Shown: positions 34,791 to 46,895, counted from the first letter of the stretch. The stretch is 64,000 nucleotides of DNA from Capitulum mitella (GCA_030062745.1 CP099852.1:19277949-19341948), one strand, 5' to 3'. The notes: generated by a model from the sequence alone, not told the origin. Program-made: numbers and translations.

Positions 34791-35595
34791 GCCAGGGCAC
34801 AAACGTCCTGGCGAAACTTGGCAAGGGAGCAGATTAGGTCGCATAGAACCGTGCTTGACAAGAAACAACCATTGCTTACTGAAGACTCGGCAGATCGAGC
34901 CACTAATGTGGGGTTGCACATAACTTATGTAACGCCGGGGTGGGGTGGGGGATTGATGAGTGATGAAGTGTTGCAACAGGGAGGGTGGGCATTTGGCAGA
35001 TCGTTAAGTGGCATTATCGCATCAAAATATAAACGGCTAATAACATGGGTGGAGAACTGGGACAAATTCTGGTGTGAACCCTAAAATTTGGCATTGATAA
35101 CTTATTTATAGAGCTCTGCTTTATAAAACAAGGAAACACATGAAAACGCAAAAAACTGATATGGAATTCGATGTTAGTAATTTCCTTTGGGATGGAAAGC
35201 TCTATACCAACTGCATACAAACTTACTCCCCTGGCTAATAACCTAAAAAGATTGAATCGTCCCTAACAAATTTTGGAACTCTAGTTTCTGTTTCTGTTTA
35301 TCGACGTTAGTAAACTAAAATAAGCGAAGTGCTATTTAGAATCCCAGGACAGACAGTCATTGATGCAAAAATCTTGGCTGGGCGCTGCGTAATCTTGGGA
35401 TGCAGGTGGTTTAATTGACTGTTCCGTGGCGTTACCAGGGAACAAGAGGGGGTGTTAAAAACAACGAAACATCCATTACGCAACTTAAAGACAACCCCCT
35501 TTTAGCATGGCCTCCATTTCGCAGCAAAGCGCTGTCAACTGAATGGTAAGCAGAGTACATATCACTGATCCTTTTTAGGAGGCACAGGTCATCAC
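34791..35595. other. unassigned stretch
   Basis: Nothing recognised beyond the end of the 45-bp array. Confidence 0.35.
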
Positions 35596-35770
35596 CATCG
35601 GCGCAGCCAAAGGAGGGGGGGGGACGGAGGGCCCCGGCCCGAGCCTCTTAGGCCCCTTTTTTGTCAAAACCATTGCGTATCGTCTTCCCAGCGGCGGTTG
35701 TCGTGTGATTTCCAGGTCACACTGAGCTTCGGACCTCCTCCCTTTAAGAAAATCCTTGTCTGCGCCTCTG
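35596..35770 (+). mobile_element. hAT-like MITE, family 1
   Basis: A 175-bp element starting CATCGGCGCAGCCAAAGG and ending CTTGTCTGCGCCTCTG. The 8-bp flanks are GTCATCAC (35588-35595) and GTCATCAT (35771-35778), 7 of 8. Confidence 0.83.
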
Positions 35771-36164
35771 GTCATCATCGAACAGATAAAACCGCCGCCA
35801 TGAAATGTGTAGCAAAACAGCAAAGAGATACGTGAATACATGAGGAATTCCGGGATCGCATTCTCGATGAAGCATATCATTCAGGTTACAAGCTCGTACG
35901 CTCTACCAGCTTACGGGCTAACTTTCGTTGCTCTGTGTTCCGTCGTTGGCGCATGATGCGCGCTTCAGAATTTTCAGCCCATAGGGACAACATGTTGAAC
36001 GAAAATCACCAACGGCGTCAAACATCGTCTGGGTTGCTCTCGGCTTGTCCTGTGCAAAGAAAGCTACAGGGCGGCGTGTGAGATCAAAGATTTGGGAGGA
36101 TGGAACGGATCGCATTTTCCCACTTGCAAGCGTTGTTGCGGCTAGGTTGTAGGGACAGAAAGGG

Positions 36165-37970
36165 GCCATGGAGTCAGGTTATGGAGCAGCAGTGTGCCTG
36201 CGCTTGACGCTGAGGGATGACACCGCGGTGACTCCGTTGGACGTGCCACGGGCCATAGGGATCCCTCTAAAGCGGGTCAGTTTGCCTTGGCACCACAACA
36301 GCGTGGTGGTCTACTAGCTGCCCGTCTGCTCAGCTTTGTCTTCCGAGCGTTGAAGCTGCCTCCAGAGACTCCTGGCTAATGCTGGACGGACTCGGCTGCT
36401 GTGCCGTGCTGTGTCAGAGGTGATCGATCCAGATGGAAGCAGTTCATGAGGAAGAGGGCGGCCGAGATTCATGGTTTGGCAGCACCCTCACCGTGGGCCC
36501 ATTGTCCTAGACAGGCCAACCATGCTGACCTGATCACTAGAGGTGGGTATGCTGAGGATCTAACTGGTCGTTCGTTCTTATTATCAAGGGCCAGACTGGC
36601 TAAAGGCGTCCGCCCAGGGCGGTACAGGGAATCCTTCAGAGGCTGTGCTTTCGGAGGACGAGGGATGTTCTGCCGTTGCTGAGGATTAACTGGCATCTAT
36701 GCCAGTGACTCGTGTTCAGAACCTGTCGTTGAGGTAGAACGCTTCTCCTCTCTGACCAGAGCGAGTTGTGCAGTCGTCGGACTTGTGTTGAGATTGGTTC
36801 GCAGACTGAAGTCTCGTTCCACAAGGCGGAGCGGACGCTGTTCGCCGATTCTGAGCTACGCAGCGCTCAGTGAAGCCGAGGTCTGTCTGATCAAATGGCT
36901 CAGTTTCAGACGCATCGGGGAGAGTGTCGAGCGTTGAATAAGAGCAAGGCGCTCGACAGAAACTTTGGGATCCTGTCGCCTCGTTCGCTCATCGACTACT
37001 GCGAGTGCGCAGTCGACTTGCAAACATAGACTTGTCGCTGTGTTTTTGTACTTCGGAATCAGGGGGGCAAAGGAGCCATCTTGATTCCGAAACGTCATCT
37101 TTCTGATATCGTGGCCAGGTTCCAGCTTGAGCTGCTGAGACACGCCGGTGTTGTCACGCTCCTAACTTCACTGCGGTGAGAGCACTGGAAGCTCGGAGGA
37201 ATTGCAGGACAGCCGAGACGGCGAAAAGGACCTGTTTGGCCTTTGAAGCAGATGCAGCGGGGCTGAGCGCACCAGTGGCGCCTTTGCTGGCTGACAGACC
37301 AGGTGGGGCGTCGCCTCTTTCGGTGACAGGCGTGGCCTTCTGTCCTCCTCTTTCTGCTTGCCCAGACAGAAAGCGTGCACATGCTTGTTGACGTGTGCAG
37401 TAACGAGGGCTGTGCACCTTGAGTTAGTGGATTTTTTCCCGCTGTCTAGTTGTATCCTAGCGTTCAGAAGATTCCCTGTTAAACGTGGTCCTCCAGCGAC
37501 CATGTACTCTTACAAATCTAGCGCGTTCAAGAGTGCAGCTGCTGGTGCAGTAGCCGAGTTTGGACCCGCAAGCCCAAGTGGAAGTTCATTGCTCCCAGAA
37601 CAGGTTGGTGGGGATGCCGATGGGAGAGACTTGTACGATGAACGGTTCGCTCAGGTAAACGCCAGGAAAGAATGTCCTCACCAAGGTGGAGCCAGAGGCA
37701 TTGCTTTCGGAAGTAGAGGCTTGCGTTAACTCTCGTCCTTTGACGTTCGTCAGTGATGACGTGGAAGACTCCCAGCCTTGGACTCCTGGCCATCTTCTCT
37801 CGGGAAGAGTGGCTAATGTTCGTCGAGACGTGGATGGTGGTTTAGGTTAGGTTTCAGCGTCCACTCTCAAGAAGAGTGGGCTTCAGTACCAGGTCAAGTT
37901 TCGGAATTCGTGGCAGAAGACTACCTTCGAAACCTGCCGCAGTCGGTGAGAAAGTTCAAGTCTCGCGGTA
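36165..37970 (+). pseudogene. BEL/Pao LTR-retrotransposon pol relic (RNase H and integrase)
   Basis: Reading across several frames on the plus strand gives BEL-type pol pieces in order. These are SGYGAAVCLR (RNase H) near 36.17 kb; a segment with WAHCPRQANHADLITRGG near 36.5 kb; CLLTCAVTRAVHLELV and ILAFRRF of the integrase core near 37.4 kb; WWGCRWERLV near 37.6 kb; and NSRPLTFVSDDVEDSQPWTP near 37.75 kb, then a tail. The integrase YSDN position reads YSYK, so a catalytic Asp is lost, and there are multiple stops and frameshifts. This is an old dead copy. Its LTRs were not found. Confidence 0.8.
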
Positions 37971-39125
37971 GGCCCCAGTTCATATTCCAGAAGTTTGGTT
38001 TTGTGCCTCCATCAGAAAGTGGCGTCTTAACAATGTTAACAAATTCCCAACTCTGCAGACAAAGGACTCAGTCTCCATTCAGTAAGAAGTAGATATGATG
38101 TCATAACTGACTTAGAGCAAAAGCGCCAGCTTAAACCACCATTACGTTCTGCAAAAAAATGCACTCCATCACGAAAATGGCATTGCAACACCACGAACAA
38201 AAGCCAAACTTCCAACCCTACCCCGCTCCGTGGCCCTAGTCTGAGGCCCCGTCCGAGACTGGGTCCGGGGTGTCAGCACGTTTATGACATTTGCGATCTT
38301 ATGGCGCGTGATTGCAGTGTGCGGTGCGTATTTGACGTCAGTTCGGCCGGCGAACCACGTGACTTCTGGAGGCTTAGCTGAACGGGGACGAACGGAGCGT
38401 ACGAATCGACGCGGTCGGCCTCGAGCGTCGTCGCTGCCACTGCCGCAACAGCCGGACCTCGGCCGGATTCATCAGTGACTCCTCGCTAGGAAGCGTGTCC
38501 GACTGTTGCAGCAGAGGGTGTCGATCGACAGAGGGTGATAGGTCCTGCCGGACCCGCTGACGTTGCTGAGGTGAAACGTCACGGAGGCAACAACGAAGGT
38601 GCTACGTCCTGCGACTTACCACGTCACTGGATGCCTGATGTGAATGCCCGGTTTTGAAGAAATAATAACACTGTACATCTGAGCCCGTCAAAGCTTGTCC
38701 ACCTGTAGCAAACTGCGCGACCGGTTCGACAGAGTGGCCAAACGAGCGCACGTCCAGTTTGGGGGGAAAGCAGCTGAAGGGAAGCCAGGCGGGCAGTCGC
38801 CCTGCCGTCAGCCAGGGCGAATGTGGCTTCTGCGGAGTCCTGCATGCACGGAACGAACGGGAGAAGGGGACCAAGGAGTCGTCAGCCATGACTTCCACGG
38901 CCTTCAGGACGCCAGTATCGGGCAGAACGACCAAACAGCCAGCCAGAACGACAAGATTATGAACGGTGAGGTCCACGGGGCGTCTGGCGCTGAAGACGCA
39001 AGCGACGCAGGCCGACTAAAGTCCCGTTAAAGAACTAAAGACAGAACTGAAGAAGTAAAGAAGCTTAAGAAATAAAGAACTCAGATAACGCCAATCCGCG
39101 TCCGACAAGCGAACAAACTTCCGAT
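37971..39125. other. unassigned stretch before the transporter
   Basis: No secure gene. A plus-strand segment near 38.8 kb (GECGFCGVLHARNER) faintly recalls a retroelement gag zinc finger, but the frame is broken. It ends in an A-rich AAGAACTAAAGA-type tract at 39.03-39.08 kb. Confidence 0.3.
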
Positions 39126-39131
39126 GACCTG

Positions 39132-40728
39132 CTGAAGACGGCCGGCGGAGGCGGCCGGTTCCAGGTGCTGCTCCTGCTGACCACCTCCCTGGCCGCCTAC
39201 AGTTCTGCCGTCGACACGTTCGCGCTCGACTTCAAGATGGCCGAGTCCGAGCACTGGCGCGTGCGCGAGGACATCAACCGGACGCTCGACTGCGTCGCCG
39301 GCGATGCCGGCTGCGAGCCGGCGCCCCGCCACGTCACTCCCAACCAGACGGCCGGCTCGCGCGTGGAGTGGGCGTACGCGCGGGCCAAGCACGCCTCCAC
39401 GGTCGTCTCCGACTTCGACCTGGCCTGCGAGTGCACCGTGCTGCGCTCCGTGATGCTCAGCGGGCACATGGTGGCGGGCCTGGCCAGCGCGCTGCTGTTC
39501 GGTCCACCTCGGCGACCGTTACGGACGCGCGCGTGTCGGCCCCGCCACCGTCCTGCTCCTCGTGCCGCCGTCGGCGGTGCTGGCGGCCGCGCCGAACCCG
39601 AGCCTCTTCGCCGCAGGTACGGCTTTGTCCGCGCTGAGCCAGGCCGGCACCTACATCTGCCTCTTCACGCTCTGCATGGAGATGGTGGCGAGCGGTGGCG
39701 GTCGGCGGCCGGCATGTTCTGGGTGCTGCCGTGGGCGGTCGGCACCATGGCGACGGCGCTGGCCGCCTGGCTGCTGCCGCGCTGGTGGCAGCTACGGCTG
39801 ACGGTGGCGGTCAATGCGCTGCCGCTGCTGCCGGTCGTCTGGTGGCAGCCCGAGTCGCCGCGATGGCTGGCCGAGCGCGGCCGAAGAAGGGACGCGATGA
39901 CGGCACTCCGACGCATCGCCGCCGTCAACGGGCGCCGCCTGCCGGACGACGTGGAGGCGCGGCTGCGGCAGCTGGCGCAGCCGCCGCCGGCTGCCAGCAA
40001 CTGTCGGGATGCGCGCCTTTTCTTCGGCTCATCCCGCATGGTCGTCATCTCGCTGACCACCATCTGGCTGTGGGTGGCCATTTCCCTCGTCTACTACGGC
40101 ATCGCCTTCGACGCGGCGCAGCTGGCGTCCGACGCTTACCACGCTTACCACGCTTACCACGCTTACCACGCTTACCACGGCCACGTGCCTGTCGGGCCTC
40201 GTCGAGGTGCCCGCGCTGCTGGTCGTGCCGCTGATGGACCGGTTCGGCCGGCGGCGTGTCATGGCGGCCAGCTACCTGCTCACGGCGGCCACCATCTTGC
40301 TGGTGCCGCCATCTTGCCAGTGGGGTGCCGGCCGTCCCGGTTCGGCGCCCCTAGGCCATGAGTGGATACCGACCGAAGCGGCGCGCTGGGTGTATCCACC
40401 ATGGCGGAGGGCGCGGGCGGCGCGGTGAGCGCGCACGTGGCGTACGGCCTGCGCGCAGTGCACTGGGCGGCACGGCGGCGTCACGTTCGGCGCGGTGGCC
40501 GTGTCAGCCGGCCTGCTGACGCTGCTCGTGCTGCCGGAGACGGTCGGCCGCCCGCTGCCGGACACGGTCGGCCAGGTCCGGCTGCGCTCCTGGCGGCGGC
40601 GGTCCGGCACCGGCGCCCGGCCCAGATCGCCGCGACGGCATCGACAGACGCGCATCGACGTCGACGGAACCGAGAGCGGTGACAGCATGACCCAGCCTGG
40701 TCAGATGGATCTGGCGGATTCACACTGA
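39132..40728 (+). pseudogene. SLC22-family organic ion transporter, frameshifted and internally deleted
   Basis: SLC22 proteins are twelve-helix plasma-membrane carriers of organic cations, anions or carnitine. Recognisable pieces in order: GRFQVLLLLTTSLAAYSSAV (helix 1); an extracellular loop with NRT and NQT glycosylation sites; TVVSDFDLACE; HLGDRYGRAR (major-facilitator loop motif); QPESPRWLAERGR; VPLMDRFGRRRV; and VLPETVGRPLPDTV at the last helix. Frameshifts fall near 39.50 kb, near 39.69 kb (fits loss of one AGCG repeat), and at the 9-bp array at 40.13-40.18 kb. The stretch for helices 9-10 is largely missing. The true first exon or start is not identified. Assembly error could explain some breaks, but the missing helices favour a pseudogene. 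Confidence 0.82.
40132..40179 (+). repeat. 9-bp tandem repeat x5 inside the transporter
   Basis: ACGCTTACC repeated five times, plus ACG. It encodes (AYH)n in one frame and coincides with a change of the transporter reading frame. Confidence 0.95.
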
Positions 40729-41039
40729 GGTTAGGCTGATGTCCACCAACACCTGGCTTACGTCGAGGGCTCGGCACCCTGTACCCTGTAGTGTTGTACT
40801 CATAGTGGATTGGGGACGCAGGTTGTCTCGTCATGGTTGCTCCGTTTCACGCCACTGGGGGATGCTGGACGTTAAGCAAGACCGCAACTGACGGCTCCAC
40901 AGCAGCTACTTCGAGACAACGATTGCGCAAACGTTCACTGGCCTGCGCCAGCTTGTGACGTCACACAACGGTGGTGAGAGGACGGAGCCAAATCGCACAC
41001 ATGGAAAAACCGTGGGAGATCACTTTGAACTGCCAAAAG
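40729..41039. other. 3' flank of the transporter
   Basis: No coding segment and no clear AATAAA signal seen. Confidence 0.3.
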
Positions 41040-41195
41040 CGCCGGTGCAGCCAAAGGGGGCCCGGGGGCCCGTCCACCCTCCATAGGCCCTCATTTTTGT
41101 GAAAATCATTGGCAATCACCTTCCCAGCAGGCGGTTTTCGTCTGATTTCAGTTCACACTGAGGCCTCCCTTAAGAAAATCCTGGCTGCACCCGTG
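41040..41195 (+). mobile_element. hAT-like MITE, family 1
   Basis: A 156-bp element starting CGCCGGTGCAGCCAAAGG and ending CTGGCTGCACCCGTG. The 8-bp flanks are GCCAAAAG (41032-41039) and GCCGAAAG (41196-41203), 7 of 8. Confidence 0.82.
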
Positions 41196-41950
41196 GCCGA
41201 AAGTATAATTTTGAGACATAATTGAGATTACAGGCCTCAACGTGGCTGTCTCAGTTAAAAAGCACGTGCCGAAGTTAGCTTCCCTTTAAAAACAAGTCGA
41301 TCTGAAAATTTCTGAACAAAATGTTGTTTGTTTCAGCGGCTGTGCACATCGCAACTCTTGCATCGCAACAACAGAACATTATTTCTCGTTCCTGCTGGGT
41401 TACTAGCGCCACGCCTTTTCTGTCGGTCGCCAAGGACGCTTTTACGTGTGCTGTGTAAACATTCGACACACAACGATTGGTAACTCTTCGCATGTCGGCT
41501 GACGGTGCCCTTTGCAGCGCATACCGCGAAAAAGTTCAGTAAACACGTGAGATTCTGGACTACTTAGTTCAGTACACCTTTTGCTGTGGTGAATGCACAG
41601 TGGGATAATTTGTACCAGGTGGTAGGGTTTCAAGCTTCATTTTTTCATGGAGGATGCGTCACATACCATATCCGGTAAAAGCCACTTTTGACGCGCTTCC
41701 GGGCTCCATCTTTTTCCCAGGCGGCATCGCGTTGAGTACCAGGGGTGTAGGAGCGCGACAGAAAGTGAGGGAGAGGGTCGATTCGCCTAGGGCGACAGTC
41801 TCCATGAGTGTGTGTGTGTGTGGGGGGGGGCGATCCCAAGGAGTGGCACCATCTTTGTGGAGTCGGACTGAAAGTTACTGGTACGTTTGCAGATCTAACT
41901 TCTGACACCTCGTTGTATTTTCAGATTTAGACACACACACACAGTCACGG

Positions 41951-42349
41951 CAGGGGTTGTATTCTTTTGAAAGGGCCATGACCCACCCAATGTTGATTTG
42001 GGCCCACCCAAGGTTGATTTGGACCCACCCAATATTTTCTGCCGGTTTTAACGGAAAATAAGAAGTACTAACAAAAAATACGGCCGCAGTAGATAAAACA
42101 TGTGCAAAAAGTAAAGGATAAAGTCTTAAGTGATGCATCTATTTTTGTATCTTCTATATACATACATTTATACTTGGGGATAAATGCAATTTTGACTTTC
42201 TAAAAAGTAACAAAAACTTGCAACTTTCCTTTGGTCAAAATAAAGTGGGACAAATCCGTTAAGAAACCCACATTTGGGGGGAAGTTAAGTTGTAGTGCCC
42301 TCGGCTCGGTCACCTCCCCCCCAGTCATTTACAGAAATCGACACCCCTG
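41951..42349 (+). mobile_element. hAT-like MITE, family 3
   Basis: A 399-bp element starting CAGGGGTTGTATTC and ending GAAATCGACACCCCTG. The 8-bp flanks are AGTCACGG (41943-41950) and AGTCATGG (42350-42357), 7 of 8. The body matches the copy at 53100 (CAATATTTTCTGCCGGTTTT, AAGAAACCCAC.TTTGGGG). Confidence 0.82.
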
Positions 42350-42364
42350 AGTCATGGTCACGGA

Positions 42365-42619
42365 GAGGGGTGCATCCAGCGGAGCCGTTTGATGAGGGGA
42401 GACCAGAGTTTCCTGGGTTTAGATGGTAGGTCAGCGGAATCATTGACGGGGGGGGGGTGGACGACGCTGGCAACAGCTTGGAACTGGAGTTCCAGCAATT
42501 TCAAACTCGGTTTGAGTAGAAATACCTATCTTTTGGGGGGGGCACGAATGACTTTTTGCCCCCCCCCTCGCGGCTGAGGGACATGGCCGAAATGCCCCCC
42601 CCCCCTTGATCCACCAGTG
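42365..42619 (-). mobile_element. hAT-like MITE, family 5
   Basis: Starts GAGGGGTGCATCCAG and ends CTTGATCCACCAGTG, an imperfect inverted repeat. The 8-bp flanks are GTCACGGA (42357-42364) and GTCACGGG (42620-42627). Long G and C tracts lie inside. It sits immediately beside the family 3 copy. Confidence 0.6.
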
Positions 42620-42699
42620 GTCACGGGCGGTGCTAGAGAGCCAGACGAGGTGAGGTGCTTGTTTTATTTCAAAACCTTCGATGATGATACGTTCGATCT

Positions 42700-43110
42700 C
42701 AAATTTTCGGAGTCGTTTTGGCGCCGTTATGGGGCGCCTGATTTGTATGGAGCGCTGCGTCTGCGTAATCGTCGTAATCTGTGAGAGTCGCCCGATGGTG
42801 ACGAAAGGGGCTAATGGCTTCCGGCTGTGTTTCAGTACGGTACGCCAGACATATCAGATTATGGCCGGAATGGATCAATTCAGTATGAAGACCAGTGCAG
42901 ATCAGATGCTCAGAGGGTCGCCTGATCCGTGTGGTAGGCACCTGCCTTTTAAGATATGCCTGGTATGTAATGGGCGCCGAGTCCCTGAAGGGCGACTGAT
43001 TGGTACGGGATAAGGGCGCACGACCTCCATGGGGCACCGAATATATGAGAGGCATCCAATCTGTTCCGGGGCGCCTGCTTTGTAAGTGGAGCCGAGTATG
43101 CATGTTTATG
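42700..43110 (+). repeat. degenerate ~20-bp array (GGGCGCCTGATTTGTAT-like)
   Basis: GGGGCGCCTGATTTGTATGG, GTCGCCCGATGG, GGTCGCCTGATCCGTGTGG, GGGCGCCGAGTCC, GGGCGACTGATTGG and GGGGCGCCTGCTTTGTAAG recur at roughly 20-bp multiples. Strong drift marks it as old. No gene is recognised in it. Confidence 0.55.
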
Positions 43111-45049
43111 AGGGGTGAATTGAAGTGCCCCTCCTCCCAGCCTGCTGAAATCTCATGTGCCCGTTCCTTTAGTCCTTTGACACCTGTCAGAATTTTGACA
43201 CCAGGTCATGCACCTTGGGCTTTTCGGAAAATCCAAAATTGGCAAGTCGTAAGTTCCGTCATATACTATTGCTCCAGGAAGTTCCGGCAAAATCGATCCC
43301 TCCCCCCCCAAGAATAAGAGATGCATTTTAACAGCATGCCCTCTTTGACCTGGCCTGGGTCAGTGACAATGTATAGCCTGATCTCAAAATTTTGAGAGAT
43401 TTCAAAGGGGTCAAGGAACACGCACACCGACTTCCGACAGGCGGCGCCTGTTTTTTTCTTTTTTTTTTTTTTTTAGCAACCAGAAAAGGACTGCTGGAGG
43501 GGCACTTGACTCCCCCGGGCTGGCACGGGTGAAGCTGGGGAACAGAGAAGTCCTGGAACCAGGACTTTTCATAGCCAAGATCGATAGATCAAGAGGCGAA
43601 GAGACACGAAATGGTGTTCTGAATCAGATCTGGTGAAAATTCAGGTATAAAACCTATAAAAGGTCAAAAACGTCAATCTTGGGTCATTGGCCTTACTTGA
43701 TCTTTGGAGGGCCATTAACGTATTTAGTCATCTATTGACCTAATGAAGATCATTTCATATCGATTTCATGCCAATAATGTGCCATTCATTCCCAATTACT
43801 GCTTTTAAATCGCAAGAAACAGACATTTGATGCCGTACGAATGCCGTACGCAGCATTCGTACGGCAAGCCTTTAGAGATGTCATAGCTCATTGACCTGGC
43901 ACAACCTTGGGTTGGCCTTGCGTTGATACGACCTTGGCACGACCTTGGGGCGGCTTTTTCCAGAATATGGGCAAAAGATGATCATCATCAGCCATGCAAA
44001 ATTTCACAGAACTGCCATTCGCCGTTTTCCTGTGGTCCCAAAAAAAAGGCTTGGGCCATTTCCCCCTCCCCCCGCACAGCGGTAGTAAAATATGCTCGCT
44101 ACGCCAAGGTTAGGAAAGATCAGTTTTTTTGGACGCAAGACTTTGACCCGAGTTCCAGCACAGTCAGCAGATCAGTGGGTGAAAATGTGGTATTCATGCC
44201 CAGGTGGGAGGAGGAGAGTCTGTTGTTTTTAGAACAGAATTTTAACCCAACGTGAAGTGTAATGCCAGCACAAAACTAACTTTTAACTCTTAACTTAACA
44301 AAACTAACTTAACTCTTAATGACAATCCAGTTTGCAAACTGTAGCGTTTTTCAATGGAATTTCATGACCGTGCTGAAATGGTCTCAGACTAGGTGGACAT
44401 TTACCTGTGTGCAACGTTTTGTTTGGCGAATGTCGAGGACGGCTGGCACACTACACTCACTGAAAATTCGCTGGCAGCACGCGCCAGAGGCTGATACGAG
44501 AATCTACTTCCCACCAGCAAATACCGGCAGTCATCAACAGAACCACAGCTGTAATAAGGGCCGCGATCATAAATTGACGAACATCACTTACAAGCAACGT
44601 TGCTGGAGCTTGGGAAATCGCCGCCGTTCTTGGGATCTTGGGCAATAAGTACAAATTTTGGGGGGAATTCTCCGTTTAAAGCAAATTTCATATATTTCTT
44701 CCACTTTTTTAACATAAATGACACCGACGTATGCTTTTGTTCAGTGCAAATCCAGGGCAAAGATCTTGACGACAAGTTGGAAAGGCACTACCTTATTCTG
44801 TTCCCAGCTGTATTTGTCGACCTGTACAAGCTCATTTTTTGCACTCCTTTAAGGACAAAACGATTTCGCTCCCTTTCCCTGGCCGTTTGGGAGCCAAACC
44901 AGTATTGGCCACTTGGCTCTGCGTAACTGGAGGTGCTCGCGCTGCAAACACCACACAGGCAGGGGCTTTATAGGGGGGGGGGGGGTGCCATCAGGCAATG
45001 GCATCCCCCTTGGCCGCTGAAGGTGTCCCCGGGAATATCGTTTACTCGC
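43111..45049. other. unassigned stretch with a perfect hairpin
   Basis: No gene recognised. It contains C- and T-homopolymers, GACCTTGG-type words near 43.9 kb and the hairpin listed at 43831. Confidence 0.35.
43831..43866. repeat. perfect 14-bp inverted repeat with 8-nt loop
   Basis: TGCCGTACGAATGC, an 8-nt spacer CGTACGCA, then GCATTCGTACGGCA. The arms are exact complements. No T run or gene end nearby suggests a terminator role. Confidence 0.9.
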
Positions 45050-46060
45050 TAACAGGGCGCCGAACCTGGAATTATCCTCCCGAGTCCTCGAAGGGCGACT
45101 CATGAGGTCTAAAAATGCCCCGAGTATGGGAATCAAATCAACAACTCAACTCAAATTAATGGCCTTAATGACCCAAGGGCGTCCCAAGTCCCGGAGAGCT
45201 TTTCTCCCCCTCACCTCCCCCCGATAGTTCAAAGAACGTCACTGAGGTCTGAAAACATCTCGATAGCTAAAAGGATGCCCTGAAGAATAAGAGCTTCCCA
45301 AACCCTGAAGGGACGCCCCTGAGGGCTGAAACGGCGACCCTCTGCTCTGAAATTATGTCTTGGGGCCTAGAAGGACGCCGTGAAAAATAAAGGGGGTCCC
45401 AAACCCTCGGACAGGAAGGGCGCCTCCCGAAGGCCCATTCGGTCGTCCCGGGAGTCCATATCCTTAGGGGACAGAGGGATGCCGTAATTATCTGAAGGGA
45501 GCCCGGCTGAAATGGCGCTCCAATGTCTCCACAGGGCGCTACTGAGGTCTGAAGAGACGTCCCGGGGGCTAAGACGCAGTAAAAAGTAAAAGGATGTCTC
45601 AAACCCTGGAGGGGCGCCCCGAGGGCTGAGAGCGTGTCGCTGACGTCTTCAGTTGTTCCATGTCTAGAAAAAAACGCTCTAAAAAAGTACAAGGGAACCC
45701 CCAAGCTCTGAAACGGTGCCCGAGGGCTCATAGGGTGCTCTGAGAATATGTCCGGAGGTCTACAAGAATGCTGTGAAGAATGAACAAACGAATAAAGGGC
45801 ACCTCAAAACAGGGAGCCATTGCTAAGAAATCAAAGGTCTACCCTGTGGTCCGAAAATATACTTTGAGGGCTAGAAGGACGCCCTAAGGGGCGGGCGCCC
45901 CAAAAGCTGGAGGGTCGCCCCTTACGGCTCAAAGGGCATCCCTGATGTATGAAAACGTGTCCCGAGGGTTAGAAGGACGTCCTAAAGAACAAAATGGTGC
46001 CCGAACTCTTGAGGGGCGCCCTGGAGGGCTCAAAGGGCATTCCTGTAGCCTGAGATGCAG
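45050..46060 (+). repeat. degenerate ~100-bp satellite, about ten units
   Basis: The block CTAGAAGGACGCCCTAAAGAA recurs near 45264, 45370, 45475, 45573, 45670, 45765, 45867 and 45970, about 100 bp apart. It is joined by GGAGGGGCGCCCCGAGGGCT and GGTCTGAAAACGTGTCCCGA blocks in constant order. Each unit itself shows a shorter GGGCGCC(C)..GAGG(G)CT rhythm, so the structure is two-level. An open minus-strand frame at 45267-45731 is a by-product. Confidence 0.75.
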
Positions 46061-46069
46061 CCATTTCTG

Positions 46070-46073
<4 letters not shown>

Positions 46074-46156
<83 letters not shown>

Positions 46157-46166
46157 GTGTGTGTGT
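46074..46166. repeat. (TA)n(TG)n compound microsatellite
   Basis: A TA run to about 46122 followed by a TG run interrupted once. It directly abuts the satellite. Confidence 0.95.
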
Positions 46167-46895
46167 GCCTATGCGTGTGCAAGGATGGCTGATGTGTCGG
46201 AGTAGAGCGGCATGGTTTGTTTCAGCTGGGTGCACAGTGTAATGGTGCCATTGGACCACCGGCGATTATTGGTTACCCGGTGCAGCTTAAATATTTCTTT
46301 TCAATATGGAGTGCAAAATACGTAGAATTAGACGGCGCCTAATATTTAATTAATGTGTGGTAGAAATGCGTTCTTTGAGATTGCAGCATTGTTAGTTTGT
46401 GCTCGCGCTTGTATTCATGCTGCTCAGTTACGAGGCACTCATGTTTAGTTATTGTGCTAGACCGGAAATGTGGCTCATTCCTGTCTCCTACACGGTGGGG
46501 AAGATGTTGCGGATTGTGAACGACTGCGTACATGACGCGCCATCTATATAGCGTCGTGACACTTCATGCGGGTGCTGCACAGGCGAGCGCTAGTGTCGGG
46601 CATGGTGTCGTTCCCCCTTCGTCGTCGGGCCTGGGCCATTCGTTAAACGAATAGATCAGCTCCGGAAACAAATCAGCGACTGGAAAATTTGTTGATCGTC
46701 ACAGAGCTGTCGTTTTGTCTGAATAATTGGGGGCGAGGAGGGCGGAGAGCCGAGGCCCCGACAACCCAGCCTGTGGTCTTCTGAATGTAATTATTAGCTC
46801 GCTTTATTGTGACCAACGGACATTTGCAATTTTTTTGCCGCCATCTATCGGAAATAAATGGCATCTATCCCCAGGTATATAGGTATATGTATATT

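Noticed and set aside
45267-45731. 154-codon minus-strand open frame
   Set aside because: It lies wholly within the ~100-bp satellite and its amino acids simply follow the repeat; no independent coding signal.
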